The notes: generated by a model from the letters alone, not told the origin. A stretch of 64,000 nt of DNA from Dugong dugon (GCA_030035585.1 CM057472.1:86983601-87047600), one strand, 5' to 3'; shown: positions 1 to 11,148, counted from the first letter of the stretch. Numbers and translations are program-made.

Positions 1-868
1 TCCATGTCAAAAGGCAGAGCTCTAATTGATTCTTTTTAATGGGTGCCTAATATTCCATTCTGTCTCAATATAACATTGTGCATTTGGCATGTTCCTATTT
101 ATTAGAATTTTATTTCCTCCATGTACAATGTTGTAATGAACTTTCCTGTGCCTTTGCACTGCTACTTTTATCTATGAGGTAGTCGCAGGAGTGGGATCGT
201 TGAGTAGAAGAGGATGCATATTCTAAATATGAACAGATGCTATCATATTGCTTTCCAAAAAGTTGTTAACGCTTCACATGTCCTCAGGCAGCATATGAAA
301 GCACCCTTTTCAGCACATTGCTGATAGCAATAGAGACTATTTCTCTCTTCAACTGTGCCACTTTGAGGAGTCTAAAGTGATATCTCATTGTTATTGTAAG
401 TTGCATTTCTCAGACTATCAGTAAATCTGAGCATCTTGGCATTTTTTTTTTTTTTATTGTTGTTGTTGTTGCTCTTGATTGCCATTTAACTAAGCGCTTC
501 TGTGAAAGGACTATTCATGACTTTTGCTCATTTTTTCATTGAGCTCATTGCTTCTTGAGATGCTTTTCTGGTTCTTGTTTTTCCAGAGCGTAGTATTTTT
601 TTTACTTTGTTTATGGTATATTTTGCCGTCGGATGTGTTACATTTTTACATAATGTCTAGTTTTCTAATTTTTAGCTTCTATGTCCCCAGTCTTGGTGGA
701 GAATGTCTCCCCCATCCCCAGCTCTAAAGAGTGTATTTAGTTTTTCAGATTGCTTCTTGTAAAAAATTTGGTTTTATTTTTTTACATTTAAATGTTAATC
801 CAGCTGGAAATTTATTTTTGTGTTTAATGTAAACTGTAGGTCCACTTTTATGTTCTTCCTTAAGATGA
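1..868 (-). mobile_element. Old L1 LINE, 3' part (first segment)
   Basis: The plus strand reads as the complement of an old mammalian L1 3' region. Landmarks appear in the usual antisense order: the 'gtgggatcgttgagtag' equivalent of the L1 'ggaattgctgggtcat' block near 190, the 'tctcattgttattgtaagtt' block near 384, and the 'ccagctggaaatttattttt' block near 800. It is heavily diverged with no usable frame. It appears to continue at 1371-1865, so the MIR and AfroSINE between probably split one element. Confidence 0.75.
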
Positions 869-879
869 TTATATTAATA

Positions 880-1298
880 ATAGCTAATACTCCTTGAGGG
901 CTTACTAGGTGTTAAAGAAAACCAAAACCAAACCCATTGTCATGGAGTTGATTCCGACTCATAGTGACACTATAGGACAGAGCAGAACTGCTCCACAGGG
1001 TTTCAAGGAGAGGCTGGCTGGTGGAATCAAACTGCTGACCTTTGGGTTAGCAGCCGAGTTCTTAACCACTACGCCACCAGGGTTCCTGTTATATAGAAAC
1101 TTTACGTGTATTAACTAACTTAATCTCCCACCCTCACAAATCTATGATGTAGATTTTCTTATTATACCCCTTTTACAGATGAGGAAAATGAGGCACAGAT
1201 TTGAGCAATTAGCCTGAGGGTCACACAGCAGGTAAACTGGTGAAGTTGGGATTTAAACCCAGGAAGCCTAGCGCTGACATCCATACTCTTACTATTTG
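880..1298 (-). mobile_element. MIR SINE, split by an AfroSINE
   Basis: Antisense MIR: 'gagggcttactaggtgtta' on the left, then after the AfroSINE the 'acagatgaggaaaatgaggc' core and the 'ggtcacacagcaggtaaact' block, ending near 'cctagcgctgacatccatac'. The two halves join into one MIR if 914-1089 is removed. Confidence 0.85.
914..1089 (-). mobile_element. AfroSINE, short form
   Basis: Antisense copy. It begins with the A-rich tail and RTE-like 3' end, continues through 'gattccgactcatagtgac' and the tRNA-derived head ('gttagcagccgagttcttaa'), and ends 'gccaccagggttcc'. The central block containing 'gctgtaatctttac' is absent, so this is the short form. It sits inside a MIR. Confidence 0.92.
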
Positions 1299-1370
1299 TT
1301 GTCGTTGTTGTTATAGTACTGTTGAATTATAGTGCCTCTTTGGTAAACCCTTCGCTAGCTAGTTATTAAG

Positions 1371-1865
1371 CCGTACATTTCTTTTCTAACTGAATCGTAT
1401 TACTTCTTTTGTCATTTATTAAATTCTCACATCTACCAGAGTCTATTACTAGATTCTCTTTTCTGTTCATTGTCTATTCTTCTATTCCTATAATAATTCC
1501 GGATTGATTTGATTATAGTAGCTATATAAAATCTGATACCTCTATAATATCATCCTCTCTGATTGCTCTTCCTTTTTGTTTATTTATTGACTATTTTCAG
1601 GCATTTGTTTTTCCATATTGAATTTATGCTCATTTTATTCAATTAAAAAATCTGATGCATATCTTCTTGAAGTTGCATTAAATTAGTATATTGATTTTGG
1701 GAAAATTGGCATGGCATATTTATATTAAATATTCCCATGTAAGATATGGTATGCTTTTTCTTTTGTTCAGATATTACTTTATAACTTCCAGTAAGACTTT
1801 ATAATTTTCTTTGTGTTATTCTCTGCATATTTTAGTTAAGTGTGTTCATAAATATTTTAAAGTTG
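1371..1865 (-). mobile_element. Old L1 LINE, 3' part (second segment)
   Basis: Antisense old L1 sequence continuing the order of 1-868: 'gtctattcttctattcctat' near 1470, 'ttgattatagtagctatata' near 1510, 'gattttgggaaaattggcat' near 1692, and 'actttataattttctttgtg' near 1794. These correspond to conserved L1 landmarks but are decayed. Confidence 0.78.
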
Positions 1866-1994
1866 TTGTGCTGTTGTAAAGAAATGTTATTCCCATTTCC
1901 GTTTTTACTGATTATTACTGGAGTAGAGAAAAGGTATTGATTTTGTGTATTTATTTTATATGCAATCAATATGAAGAAAACTATCAAGAAAATC

Positions 1995-2600
1995 TTTTTA
2001 GTAACTAATTAAAGAAGAAAAAACATTTGATCATACTGACAGACTGAAACAGCATTTTGATAAAAATCATTCTTAATAAAATCGGGGTAAAATGGAAATA
2101 GAAGATGACTGCTTAAATACATAAAGATTATTTACTAAAAACAACAGCATATCTGACAAATATGGAAATCATTTCAATTAAAATCAGCAAACATTCAGAG
2201 ATGCCACTATTACCAATATTAAACATTATAGTTGCTAGAACCTCCAAGGTAATAAACCAAGAAGATAAAACAACGGATATAAACAGCAGGAAAGAAGAGT
2301 TAAAACTATTTCTTTTTGCTGATGCTGTGACTGCATAATGGGCTCACACATAACAGCGATCATGAGGATGGCGAAGAACTGGGCAGTGTTTTGTTCTGTT
2401 GTATACAGGGTCAATAGGAGTTGGAACCGACTTGACGGCACCTAACAATAACAACAACATGATTGCATATTAAGAAATTCAAGCAATTCTAGTGAAAAAA
2501 AACTCTTAGAATGAGGAAGATAATTTGGTAAACTGGCTGGATATAAGCTAAGTATACAATACCAATAGATTTTCTCTATTCTGTCAATAATCAACAATTT
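1995..2600 (+). mobile_element. L1 LINE ORF2 fragment, sense
   Basis: Sense L1 ORF2 sequence from the reverse transcriptase part: 'gaaacagcattttgataaaa' near 2046, 'gatgccactattaccaatat' near 2200, and 'actatttctttttgctgatg' near 2306 (the position of the L1 YADD catalytic motif, here degenerate). Stops and indels in all frames. An RTE tail interrupts it at 2338-2459, right after the catalytic motif region. Confidence 0.8.
2338..2459 (+). mobile_element. RTE LINE 3' tail, severely 5'-truncated
   Basis: About 120 bases of the RTE 3' end: 'atgggctcacacataacagc', 'ggatggcgaagaactgggca', then 'gaaccgacttgacggcacct' and the terminal (AAC)n microsatellite. The flanks 'tgactgcata' (2328-2337) and 'tgattgcata' (2460-2469) are a 10-base target-site duplication with one mismatch, so the ends are firm. 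Confidence 0.92.
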
Positions 2601-3524
2601 TAGTCCTTAAGATCAAAGTTCAAATAGAGAGCATCTCTTTGTCCTAGCTGGGTCATTTCTCATCCTTAGCTAGGGAGGAAAAAGCCCCTTAAGACAGACC
2701 CACTAGATTCTACCCAACGGAACAAAGGTGATTCCTCAAGTGGAAATTGGTGAGTAGATTAGAAGGGGAAATGGATGATAGACAAAAATATAAAACTTCA
2801 TACACTGCCACTATATGTTAAGAGTCAAGTGTCTAGGTTTCAACAGGATAGATCAAAATTCTTTGCCTGGTTCTTTTCCACTGCTGTCTCTCTCTTTAGG
2901 TATTCAACGTTCTACCCCAGCTGGTTGTCTCTTTATCCCCTGGGTGTGTGTTTACACATTCCTCTGTACTCTGCTCACAGATTCCCTTCATTAAATATGG
3001 TCTTTTCATCCATTCATGTCTGGTTGGTCCTGTAGGGCTCTCTGTGTTATCCGAGAATGTTTGCACTGTTATCCAAGCTGAGGACCTTTCCCCCATACTG
3101 CAGGAGTTCTAAGAACCCACTACACTAAAGACTTGTAGTCCCCACAGCTGTTACAGTCTCCTCACTTTTAGAATCAAAGAAGCTGGCTCTCTTCTCTGAA
3201 TCCATTCCTGTACCCCTATGACATTTACTCCAAAGAGAATGGAAAAGGATCAGGGATCAGGCCTCTCTCCTCCCACACCATGCATTGTTCAACTTCCTGT
3301 CAACCTTTCCCCGTTTCTGCCATGGGCATAGTGAGCTAAGATTTGAGGTCCAAATTTTTCTTTTCTAGTAGGTTGTAACATTTTTTCCTTTTTCATTCAG
3401 AGAGGCCAGGTCTGGCATAACCAGTCCCATCCTCTGACCAAGTGGATTCTTTGTCTCCTTCACTGTTTAATTCTGCACAGTACCCAGCCCATGACTTGCA
3501 CCTAAAGTATGTCTTTGTTAATTC
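2601..3524. other. Unassigned, apparently single-copy sequence
   Basis: No family recognised. Short open frames at 2775-3035 and its antisense shadow lack coding character. Confidence 0.5.
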
Positions 3525-3908
3525 AAACAAAACTATTTTGCGTTCTCACCTTTATACCTTTGCAGTTGCTATTCCCTCTCCCCAGAACACAATTCTTCCT
3601 CTCTCTGTTCTTTTGATAACTCATTTATTTTTTAAGCCTGAGCTTAGGTGTCTCCTCCTCTGGGAGGCCCTTCCTGAGCTTACAGTCCCAGTCTAGGTTA
3701 GATACCTCTCCCTCAAAATGCCACAATACTCCATGTGCATCTTGAACACTGAGCTCACTACATAGTTTCAGATAATTATCTGTTCATGTGTCTGTTCCCA
3801 TTAAACTGTAAGCATCTCATCTTAGTGTGCTCGTCTTCTACAACAGTGACTGCTACACAGGTGGCTCAGTGAATATTTGCTGAATAAATGAATGAACGTA
3901 TGAATGAT
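3525..3908 (+). mobile_element. L2 LINE, 3' end
   Basis: Sense L2 3' end: 'cctttgcagttgctattccc' near 3559, 'gggaggcccttcctgagctt' near 3661, 'attaaactgtaagcatctca' near 3800, and the terminal 'gaatatttgctgaataaatg' with short TGAA-type repeats, the usual L2 end. Confidence 0.85.
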
Positions 3909-4638
3909 CCAAGCAATGCTATGTTACCAGTGATGTAGGTCATATCTTTTCCCAATTTGCTATCTGATTTTAGCTTTTCTCCTCTACTTACATTAACCTC
4001 CCAGCTCTTGTCACTTTATGAGGATATTATGCGAATGTTGATTGACCTTTTAGGCTGGAATGCATTTATTTCTTGCATCCCAGGCTTACTCCTCTCCCTT
4101 TCTTTCATTTGTTCATTCTGATCTTAGTTGACTCTCAAGCTGCTTCTACTGCCTATACCTTATCACCCTCACTCCCTCTTCAGACAATTAGGAAAATGAG
4201 AACTTCAAGACCACTATTCTGTCTCTTTGCCCATCCCAGACTTCTCATTACTACCTTCTACTTACTAGAAAAGATTCCTAGAGGAGAAGACAGAGTTGGT
4301 CCTGCAGTTTCTACCACGATGACCCTTTCCTTTCTCTTGGTCTCTTCCTGATAATTCTCCCCTTGCCACCCCTGACACCACTTAGGGGTTGGTGACTGAC
4401 AGCTAAGATAATTAACACTCATTATTAGGCAAGTTCAATTGACTACTCTTTTGAGGGTAATTGTATTTTAAAAGAAAACCAGAGGGAGAAGAACTAACAT
4501 CTGTGGCAGAATTTCAGGCAAGCATCAGCTGGCAAGGTATTTTTGAGAGAGCAGGGCATTATCAGTAGTGTTCAGCTTGCTCTCTATAGGGGCCTGGGAG
4601 TGGATGCATGAGGATAGGCTTGCCTGGCATGGAGTTTA
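3909..4638. other. Unassigned sequence
   Basis: No repeat recognised. A 92-codon open frame at 4073-4351 has no identifiable domain. Confidence 0.45.
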
Positions 4639-4639
4639 G

Positions 4640-4815
4640 ATTGGAGGTAGCACAGGACCTCTAGACCAACTATGTGACCTTAAATGGGTCATATTACCTC
4701 TCTGAGCTTAAGTGTGCCTATCTATAAAATGAGGGCAGTAAGATACATCCTATCTATATGGCCACACTGTTCTAAGAAACAAATGAGATAAAAGATGAGA
4801 AACATTTAGGATAAG
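4640..4815 (+). mobile_element. MIR SINE, sense
   Basis: MIR core in sense: 'ctatgtgaccttaaatgggt', 'tacctctctgagcttaagtg', 'cctatctataaaatgagggc'. A second MIR follows directly. Confidence 0.8.
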
Positions 4816-5020
4816 TGTGGTGCAGTGGTGGAGCATGGGGGTTCCCAAGACTGATTGATTGTTCAAAATCTGGGTCTGATCACCTCTTGCAAGTTATTTA
4901 AGTGTGGCTCAATTTCTCTATCCATATAATAAGGGTAATATCATACCTTTCTTATAGAGTAGTTTAAAAACTAATACTTACATCTATGAGATACACATGG
5001 CACATGGCACTCAGTCAGTG
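4816..5020 (+). mobile_element. MIR SINE, sense
   Basis: Second MIR in tandem with the previous one: 'ggtgcagtggtggagcatgg' head, 'cacctcttgcaagttattta' core, 'ccatataataagggtaatat', ending 'cacatggcactcagtcagtg'. Probably independent insertions, since the two differ widely. Confidence 0.75.
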
Positions 5021-5140
5021 AGGTGCTCGTCACCAAACCTACAGAACAATGTATGGAAATGTAGGGCCCGGTGTCATCAGAGAAGAGCCTTATCCTAGGC
5101 TGGGTTCTCTAGAGAAGAAAAACCAGCGAAGTGTATATAA

Positions 5141-5338
5141 ACTCTTTGCCATCGAGTTGATTCTGACTCATAGCGACCCTATAGGACACAGTAGAACTGC
5201 CTTATAGGGTTTCCAAGGCTGTAATCTTTACAGAAGCAGACTGCCGCACCTTTCTCCCACAGAGTGGCTGGTGGGTTCAAACTGCCAACCTTTTGGTTAG
5301 AATATGAGCACTTTAGCCACTGTGCTACCAGGGCTCCT
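5141..5338 (-). mobile_element. AfroSINE type I
   Basis: Full-length antisense copy: 'gccatcgagttgattctgac' tail block, 'ggctgtaatctttacagaag' central block (type I), 'ggctggtgggttcaaactgc' (box B region), and 'gctaccagggctcc' at the 5' end of the SINE. Confidence 0.93.
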
Positions 5339-5597
5339 TGGACAGCACATGGTAGGTATTAAAAATGGCTTCTTGTCTTCCTTCCTCTGGGTGACAGTTC
5401 TGAATCCTGGTTACCTTTCTAAGCACACAGGATGCTGATAGACAGAGGGAGTCTAAATGTGTCTGTGCCTTATAGCACAGCTTAGAGAGGAAGAGGGCTA
5501 TTCAGCATCATCCTTCCCACTCAGACGCATTCAGCTGCCTCCAAACTTGGCCATGAGAAGCCCAGACACCGGCATGAAGTCAGGAGATAAAAATAAG

Positions 5598-5712
5598 CAA
5601 TATTTATTGAGAATTCACTTTCCCAGCATTATTTCAATTAATTTTCACAACAAGCCTGTGAAGTAAATGCTGTTATTATTTTTAACCACATAGACTGGTA
5701 AAATGTGTATAA
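5598..5712 (-). mobile_element. MIR SINE fragment
   Basis: Antisense MIR part: 'caatatttattgagaattca', 'aattttcacaacaagcctgt', 'gaagtaaatgctgttattat'. Diverged. Confidence 0.6.
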
Positions 5713-5758
5713 GCAGAGCTTTTTTTTTTCTTTTTTTGGCTACTGTTTACATGCCTAG

Positions 5759-5964
5759 GAGTCCCTGGGTGGTACAAATGATTAAGCACTAGACTACTAG
5801 CCAAAAGGTTAGTGGTTGGAACCCACCCAGAGATGCTGGAAAGACAGACCTGGCAATCTGCTTCCAAAAGGCCACAACCTTGAAAACCCTATATGGAGCA
5901 GTTCTACTCTGCACACACGGAGTCACCAGGAGTTGGATTCAACTTGACAGTAACTATCAGCAAC
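5759..5964 (+). mobile_element. AfroSINE type II
   Basis: Sense copy starting 'gagtccctgggtggtacaaa', with the type II body: 'cacccagagatgctggaaag', then a 'caatctgcttccaaaaggcc' block and 'ctctgcacacacggagtcac' instead of the type I 'ctctgtcctgtagggtc'. Confidence 0.92.
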
Positions 5965-6674
5965 CACATTTACAAGTCTATATTATTTACTCCAGTCCTT
6001 GTCTATGTTTTCAGATCCCAAATAAATACTGAGGGGTATTGGATTCATTCCAACTAAAATGTACTGAGCACCAATATGGAAAAGCTGGCAGCCATGTGGG
6101 GAGCCACCAGCACGCACCATGTGAAGTTGCAATTCTTCTGGGGCTCATTTAAATTTGGTCTTTGAAACATCCAAGCACTGACGGGTGAGCCCTGCCACAG
6201 TCACTGCTAATTTCTGGACCTGCTCTTCTCAGGGGTCCCCAAGTTAGGTTTGACTCCAAACCTTAGTTCCAGAAGCTTTGTCCTGCCCCTTTGTGGGAGG
6301 ATCTAGTCAAATCTCCCCTTCCTCCCTTCTCAGAGTTGTAGGGAAGGCCACTCTAGGTCAGTAAGAATCCAGAGAGGTAATTCATGCGTGGGAGGCTTGA
6401 CGATGGTGCTTATTGTCTGCAGAGGAGGAACAGTGGTGATTCATGATAACAAAGTTCCGATTTAGGTAAGTCTGGGGAGTTGAGGAGAGAGCTGCTTCGT
6501 CACAAGTCCTGCTTGCTTACTTGCCACTGCCACCGGCACTGCCACCCCCAGCCAATTTATCTATATCTTGCTCCTTTACTTTCCTCCTCACCCATTTATT
6601 TTTATCCTTAAATTCATGGTCCAAATAACTCCCAAGTTAGTTAGCTTATTAACTTTCTCTACTAGGCAACAAAG
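5965..6674. other. Unassigned sequence with a short CCA/GCC-rich patch
   Basis: No family recognised. At about 6523-6552 there is an imperfect trinucleotide-like run of CCACTG/CCACCG units, too short to be a named repeat. Confidence 0.45.
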
Positions 6675-6868
6675 AAGCCCTGGTGACTGCAATGGTTAAA
6701 CACTCAAGTGGTTGGTACCCATCCAGCGGCTCCACTGGAGAAAGACCTGGTAATCTGCTCCTGTAAAGATTATAGCCTAGAAAATCCTTTGGGGAAGTTC
6801 TACTCTGTCACATGGGTTGCTATGAGTTAAAAATGGACTCTGTGACACCTAACAACATTACCACCAGG
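6675..6868 (+). mobile_element. AfroSINE type I
   Basis: Sense copy: 'agccctggtgactgcaatgg' head, 'cagcggctccactggagaaa' and 'gtaaagattatagcctagaa' (type I centre), ending 'ggactctgtgacacctaaca'. Moderately diverged. Confidence 0.9.
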
Positions 6869-7460
6869 CAAGAGGGTAGGGAGTTGCAGACAACTTGTGA
6901 TGTATCAGAGTTGAAGGAAGAAAAGACACTCAGAACATTTTTAAAAAAGAACCAAAAAGGCAGAGAGAAGAGAGTAGTGTGTCAAGGGAGATGGGGGGTG
7001 TACTCCGATGGGAACAGATTGCCCAAAAGGTAGGTGGGTGGCAGAGAGTAAAAATAACCAGGGAGTGACCAAGTATTCATTCTCTTTGAAACAGTCACAC
7101 TTGAGGGATACATTGAAACTGCTAATTTGGTTGGCACATTGACACCTCCTCCTAATTAATGAAGGGCTTATTAGGAGGACGGCTGAGTCAAACAAGCTGC
7201 TTGCAGACCAAGGAAGAAGGGCGAATACGTTGAACTTACTCAGCTTGACAGTCATGACTGAGTGAGGTGCCTTTGAGTGTGATTCCTTGTGGGTGAGCTG
7301 GAGCAGGAGCCTTCTGCTGGGCTGCCTTCCTGCTGCCTCCACCTGGTCCACCAGCATAGAGATGAGCCCAAGACAGGCTTCTTCCAGCTCAAACTGGCTT
7401 TTGGGTCCTAGCTATGTCTTTAACTCACTGCACTGGACGTGTTGAAGAGACTGTTCAGTT
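6869..7460. other. Unassigned sequence containing one copy of a 41-base repeat
   Basis: No family recognised. Bases 7214-7254 recur at 8660-8700 with 37 of 41 identical. A 138-codon minus-strand frame at 6941-7357 shows no domain and is probably chance. Confidence 0.45.
7214..7254 (+). repeat. 41-base dispersed duplicate, copy 1
   Basis: Partner of 8660-8700. The four differences are at 7222, 7228, 7244 and 7248. It lies in single-copy-looking sequence here, but at a MIR edge in the other copy. Confidence 0.75.
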
Positions 7461-7462
7461 CT

Positions 7463-7668
7463 GATGCCTGGGTGGTGCAAACAGTTAACATGAATGCTTG
7501 GCTGCTGACTGAAATATTGGAGGTTCGAGTCCGCCAAGAGGTGCCTTGGAAGACAGGCCTGATGATCTAATTTCAAAAAATCAGCCATTGAAAACCCAGT
7601 GGAGCACAGTTCTACCCTGACCCACATGGGGTCTCCATGAGTTGGGATTGACTTGATGGCACCTGGTG
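7463..7668 (+). mobile_element. AfroSINE type II
   Basis: Sense: 'atgcctgggtggtgcaaaca' head, 'ggaggttcgagtccgccaag' box B region, 'ttggaagacaggcctgatga' type II body, 'cccacatggggtctccatga', and 'gattgacttgatggcacctg' 3' end. Confidence 0.93.
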
Positions 7669-8125
7669 GTTATGCAGGTCAGAAGCCTCAGAATCTAGCC
7701 TTCAAAGGAAAAGCAACGTAAAATTGTCATGACATCTATACTCTTTATCAAACAAAAGCTTCTACGCAGAGTCCTAAGTTGGCTGCACTTGGGAGCGGCA
7801 GGGTCTGGCTGCTAGTCTGTGAATCCAGGCCCAAGCATCACCTTTGATTGTTCTTTTTTTTCACACACAGGATGCCATGGCACCAGGAGGCTTGAACAGA
7901 GCACAGTGGGACACTGACATTTTAGCCTTTGTGGGCCAGTTGTCCGACATCAGCAGGAGGTGTGGCCTAGAGCAGTGTTCCCCCAACACTTTTCAGACCT
8001 TGAATGACTGTCCATTTTCTAGGGGAGGTGGTATACTCAATAGGTCTCCCTAGTCCTCCTTCTAGCCGTCCAACAAGCCATTCTTTCGCCCTTCCAAATA
8101 GCTTACTCAGCCCTTTATATATGTA
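7669..8125. other. Unassigned sequence
   Basis: No family recognised. Nothing suggests a gene. Confidence 0.4.
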
Positions 8126-8352
8126 GCATAGAGCAGTCAAGAGCATGGGCTCTGGAGGCAGACTGGGGTTCACACTTCAACTCTGCCGCTCACTAGCTTG
8201 AATTTTCTGGACAAGTTATGTACCATCTCTGTCACCATTTCCTTCTCTGTAAAATGAGAACACTAGTGGCATCTACTTCAAATGACGGTTATGAAGGTTA
8301 ATGAGGTAAGAGAGGTAAAATACCTGGTACATAGTGAGCATAAAATAAATAG
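8126..8352 (+). mobile_element. MIR SINE, near full length
   Basis: Sense MIR with tRNA-like head 'gcagtcaagagcatgggctc', 'ctctgccgctcactagcttg', 'cttctctgtaaaatgagaac', and tail 'ctggtacatagtgagcataa'. Confidence 0.88.
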
Positions 8353-8395
8353 CACTATAAGGATCAACTTTCTCTCTCTCTCTATGTATGTGCTA

Positions 8396-8455
8396 GCTCA
8401 GAGAGGTTAGATGACTTGTTCAAGGCCACACAGCACATTGTCAGAGTCACTCGGT
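8396..8455 (-). mobile_element. MIR SINE fragment
   Basis: Antisense MIR core: 'ctcagagaggttagatgact' then 'tcaaggccacacagcacatt'. Confidence 0.7.
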
Positions 8456-8569
8456 CATATATACTTATATTGCTGTAAAAATAGAGATAATACGTTTGCC
8501 AACTGAACATTTAGGATCAACTTTCAAAAAGCTTTAGTTTGCAGTTTTGTGGCAACGTTCTTATACACT

Positions 8570-8659
8570 AGATAGGGCAGGAATTTTTAAGTCATCATTT
8601 TGTAAATGGACAAACTGAGGCACATAACGAGTTAGTGACTTTCCCAAGGTTTTATAGCT
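8570..8659 (-). mobile_element. MIR SINE fragment
   Basis: Antisense MIR: 'tttgtaaatggacaaactga', 'ctttcccaaggttttatagc'. Where the next MIR block should lie, the 41-base repeat also seen at 7214 begins. Confidence 0.65.
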
Positions 8660-8700
8660 AAGAAGGGAGAATATGTTGAACTTACTCAGTTTGGCAGTCA
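8660..8700 (+). repeat. 41-base dispersed duplicate, copy 2
   Basis: Matches 7214-7254 at 37 of 41 positions, same orientation, about 1.45 kb apart. The shared core includes 'gttgaacttactcag'. No flanking homology. Confidence 0.75.
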
Positions 8701-8869
8701 CCAGAGTCCAGTCTGTTATTCAGTAGTTTATTTGTTTGCTATGCAAACATGCACATCCTAATGCTTAGCATCCTTTAACTTATTTCCACTGGTGCCACAG
8801 TGTGCAGAGTAGAGCAGGGAATATAGCACAGCTGTCCCTCTCCAAGGATATGTGGTCCAGAGGATAGAA

Positions 8870-8995
8870 TCCTTGACTTGGACAGTCACCATGCCGTGGT
8901 CTTGGAGAAGTCATTTTACCTGGCTGAACTTTAATTTCTCCCCCCCTTTAAGTGGAACATGATAACTATTTCCCTTTATATGTGGATATTGGATG
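8870..8995 (+). mobile_element. MIR SINE, diverged
   Basis: Sense MIR core: 'ggtcttggagaagtcatttt', 'acctggctgaactttaattt', then a C-run and 'ggaacatgataactatttcc'. The C-run plus 'ttaag' mimics a splice acceptor but falls inside the MIR. Confidence 0.6.
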
Positions 8996-10167
8996 TATAT
9001 TATACAGCTGCAGTAGAAACTCAAAAAGAAATAGCATTAAGGGCCAATGCAATAGTGTTGATCCTGGAGAAAGAGAAGAATATTCTTTCCCACATTGTGC
9101 AAGAAAAAAACAAAACCCTACGTCTCCTCAGAAGGAGAAGAGGTTAAGTTACATCTTTAATTATTTTTTTGGTATTTCAGATTTTGAAGTTGTCTTTTTC
9201 ACAAAATGAATAATGCAATTGCTGTTATGGTAAGACGTTAAATTTTCATGATGTTGAAATGTGAGACTGGGATCCTGTATGTCAAATGGAAGGTTACTGT
9301 GTGTGTACGCTCATCCACCCAGCCCCTGCCCTATGACTGGAAACTCCCCTGTAGCCAAGACTACTGCTGAGTAGGTGAGTACAGACCATTTTCTAAGGAC
9401 AATGCGAAAGAAGTGACGGTTTCTGTTGGTTCTCCTCCTTCTTTAGCCTGCCCAGGCCCCTCCCAGTCTTTCTGGCACCACTAATCCATACATTTACACT
9501 GCTACTCAAGCCAAGAGGCTGGTTACATTGGGAATTACTCTTTAATTTGTTAAATAATAATAGCTTAGGTGGCATTTTCCATTTTAATCCAGAGCTCTTG
9601 ACACTCCAACTTCTTTCAGAACTCCACTAAATCTCCAAAGGGGTAGCTTCAGGCACTGTATTTTACTGACTCTAAAGGAAGTGTTTGTATGAGGATGGAC
9701 TTCGATGATGGTACTTCTTAAATTAGTAGATCTCAACCTTGGTGCTGGGACATACAGAGGCATCATGGTCAAGTATGAGTTATGGCTCATGGAATATGTT
9801 ATGAATAGTTATTCTTAAACTGAGATTTTGCTGAAGATTTACCAAACATTTGAATTAGAGTAGGCTCTGGGTGATTGGTAAAGTACCATCACTGCCCCCC
9901 TCTACATTCTGACATGCTGTCTGGAGATTCTTGCCATGGGAGTGTGCCTTGCATATGAAAACCGTTCATCACGTTGTCGCACAAGAAGAAAAGAATAACG
10001 CCAACTTTAAGCTCCTCCCTGATAACAATTGCCTGATCTTCATTTTCATAGACCCTCAAGCAGAGGAATAATGGTCACTGGGTTTCTCCCTAGCAGATGA
10101 TGGCAAGGAAGGCATCAGGAGATCTCCAATTTCAACAGACCCTCCTCCCCACGTTTAATTGAATAGG
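8996..10167. other. Unassigned sequence
   Basis: No confident family. 'gatctcaaccttggtgctgg' near 9729 resembles a MER5/MER20-type end but cannot be extended. No gene recognised. Confidence 0.4.
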
Positions 10168-10350
10168 GAAGACATAGTGCCATTTAGTGGAAGGAACACA
10201 GGGTTAGGGATAGGGTGACTCTGACAATGTGCTGTGTGGCCTTAAACAAGTCACTCAACCTCTCTGGGGTTTTGTGTTCTCATCTGTAAAATGGGGTTAA
10301 GGATGTGTTTACTGTGAGGATGATAACTAAGTGAGGATGAAAACTAGTGG
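10168..10350 (+). mobile_element. MIR SINE
   Basis: Sense MIR: 'gtgtggccttaaacaagtca', 'caacctctctggggttttgt', 'atctgtaaaatggggttaag'. Confidence 0.85.
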
Positions 10351-10624
10351 CCTTGGGTTATTATAATGCTACATGGGTACTGTTGTTGCTGGTTTTGCAC
10401 CTCTCTCCCAATGCTTGATAAGAACAGTATATTTTATCTGTGTAAAAATACAGGCTCAACATCTAACTGTTCATAGGAGACAGCTTTGCCTCCCTCACAG
10501 TTGGTACTTAAGGAAGGCATCAAAGAGTATCTGCACTCCAGATACCATTTGCTAATTCAGTCAGAATCTACTGCAATTCAGCACCAGTCAGAGGCTTGCC
10601 GAAGGCACCTGACGTTTATTTTTT

Positions 10625-10885
10625 CATTTATTTAACACGTGCTCATGTAGTGCATGTAGTGCTTTCCATGTGCCTGACATTGTTCTAAGTGCATTGCAAA
10701 TCTTAACTCATTTAATCCTCACAACAACGCTATGATATAGGTACTATCATACCCATTTTACAGATGAGAAAACTGAAGCACAGAGGAGTTAAATAATTTG
10801 CCCAAGATCACAAAGTGAGTACATTGCAGAGCTGGGATGTGAATCTAAGTTGTTCGGCTCAGAGTTTGGGACCTTGACCTCTGTA
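10625..10885 (-). mobile_element. MIR SINE, near full length
   Basis: Antisense MIR: 'ctgacattgttctaagtgca', 'aactcatttaatcctcacaa', 'cagatgagaaaactgaagca', 'aagatcacaaagtgagtaca', 'agctgggatgtgaatctaag'. One of the better-preserved MIRs here. Confidence 0.9.
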
Positions 10886-10983
10886 CCAAGCTGAGAAAAA
10901 CTGTCCAACAGTCATGTTACCCATTGATTCTTCCATAGCCATAAAGTTTTTTCCTTAGGTTTAATGAGATTATCAGAAAGCTA

Positions 10984-11148
10984 AACCAAAAAACCAAATC
11001 CATTGCCATCAAGTTGATTCCAACTCATAGCGACCCTATAGGACAGGATAGAACTGCCCCATAGAGTCTCCAAGGAGAGCCTGGTAGATCTGAACTGCTA
11101 ACCTTTTGGTTAGCAGCCATAGCACTTAACCACTATGCCACCATGGTT
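10984..11148 (-). mobile_element. AfroSINE, short form
   Basis: Antisense: 'ccattgccatcaagttgatt', 'cgaccctataggacaggata', then 'tccaaggagagcctggtaga' directly, with no 'gctgtaatctttac' block. Head reads 'gttagcagccatagcactta'. Confidence 0.93.

Noticed and set aside
8953..9142. Exon-like block: C/T-rich acceptor-like 'tttaag', 62 open codons, donor-like 'AG/gttaag'
   Set aside because: The acceptor-like tract and the start of the frame fall in a MIR, the peptide is unrecognised, and short open frames of this length are frequent here.
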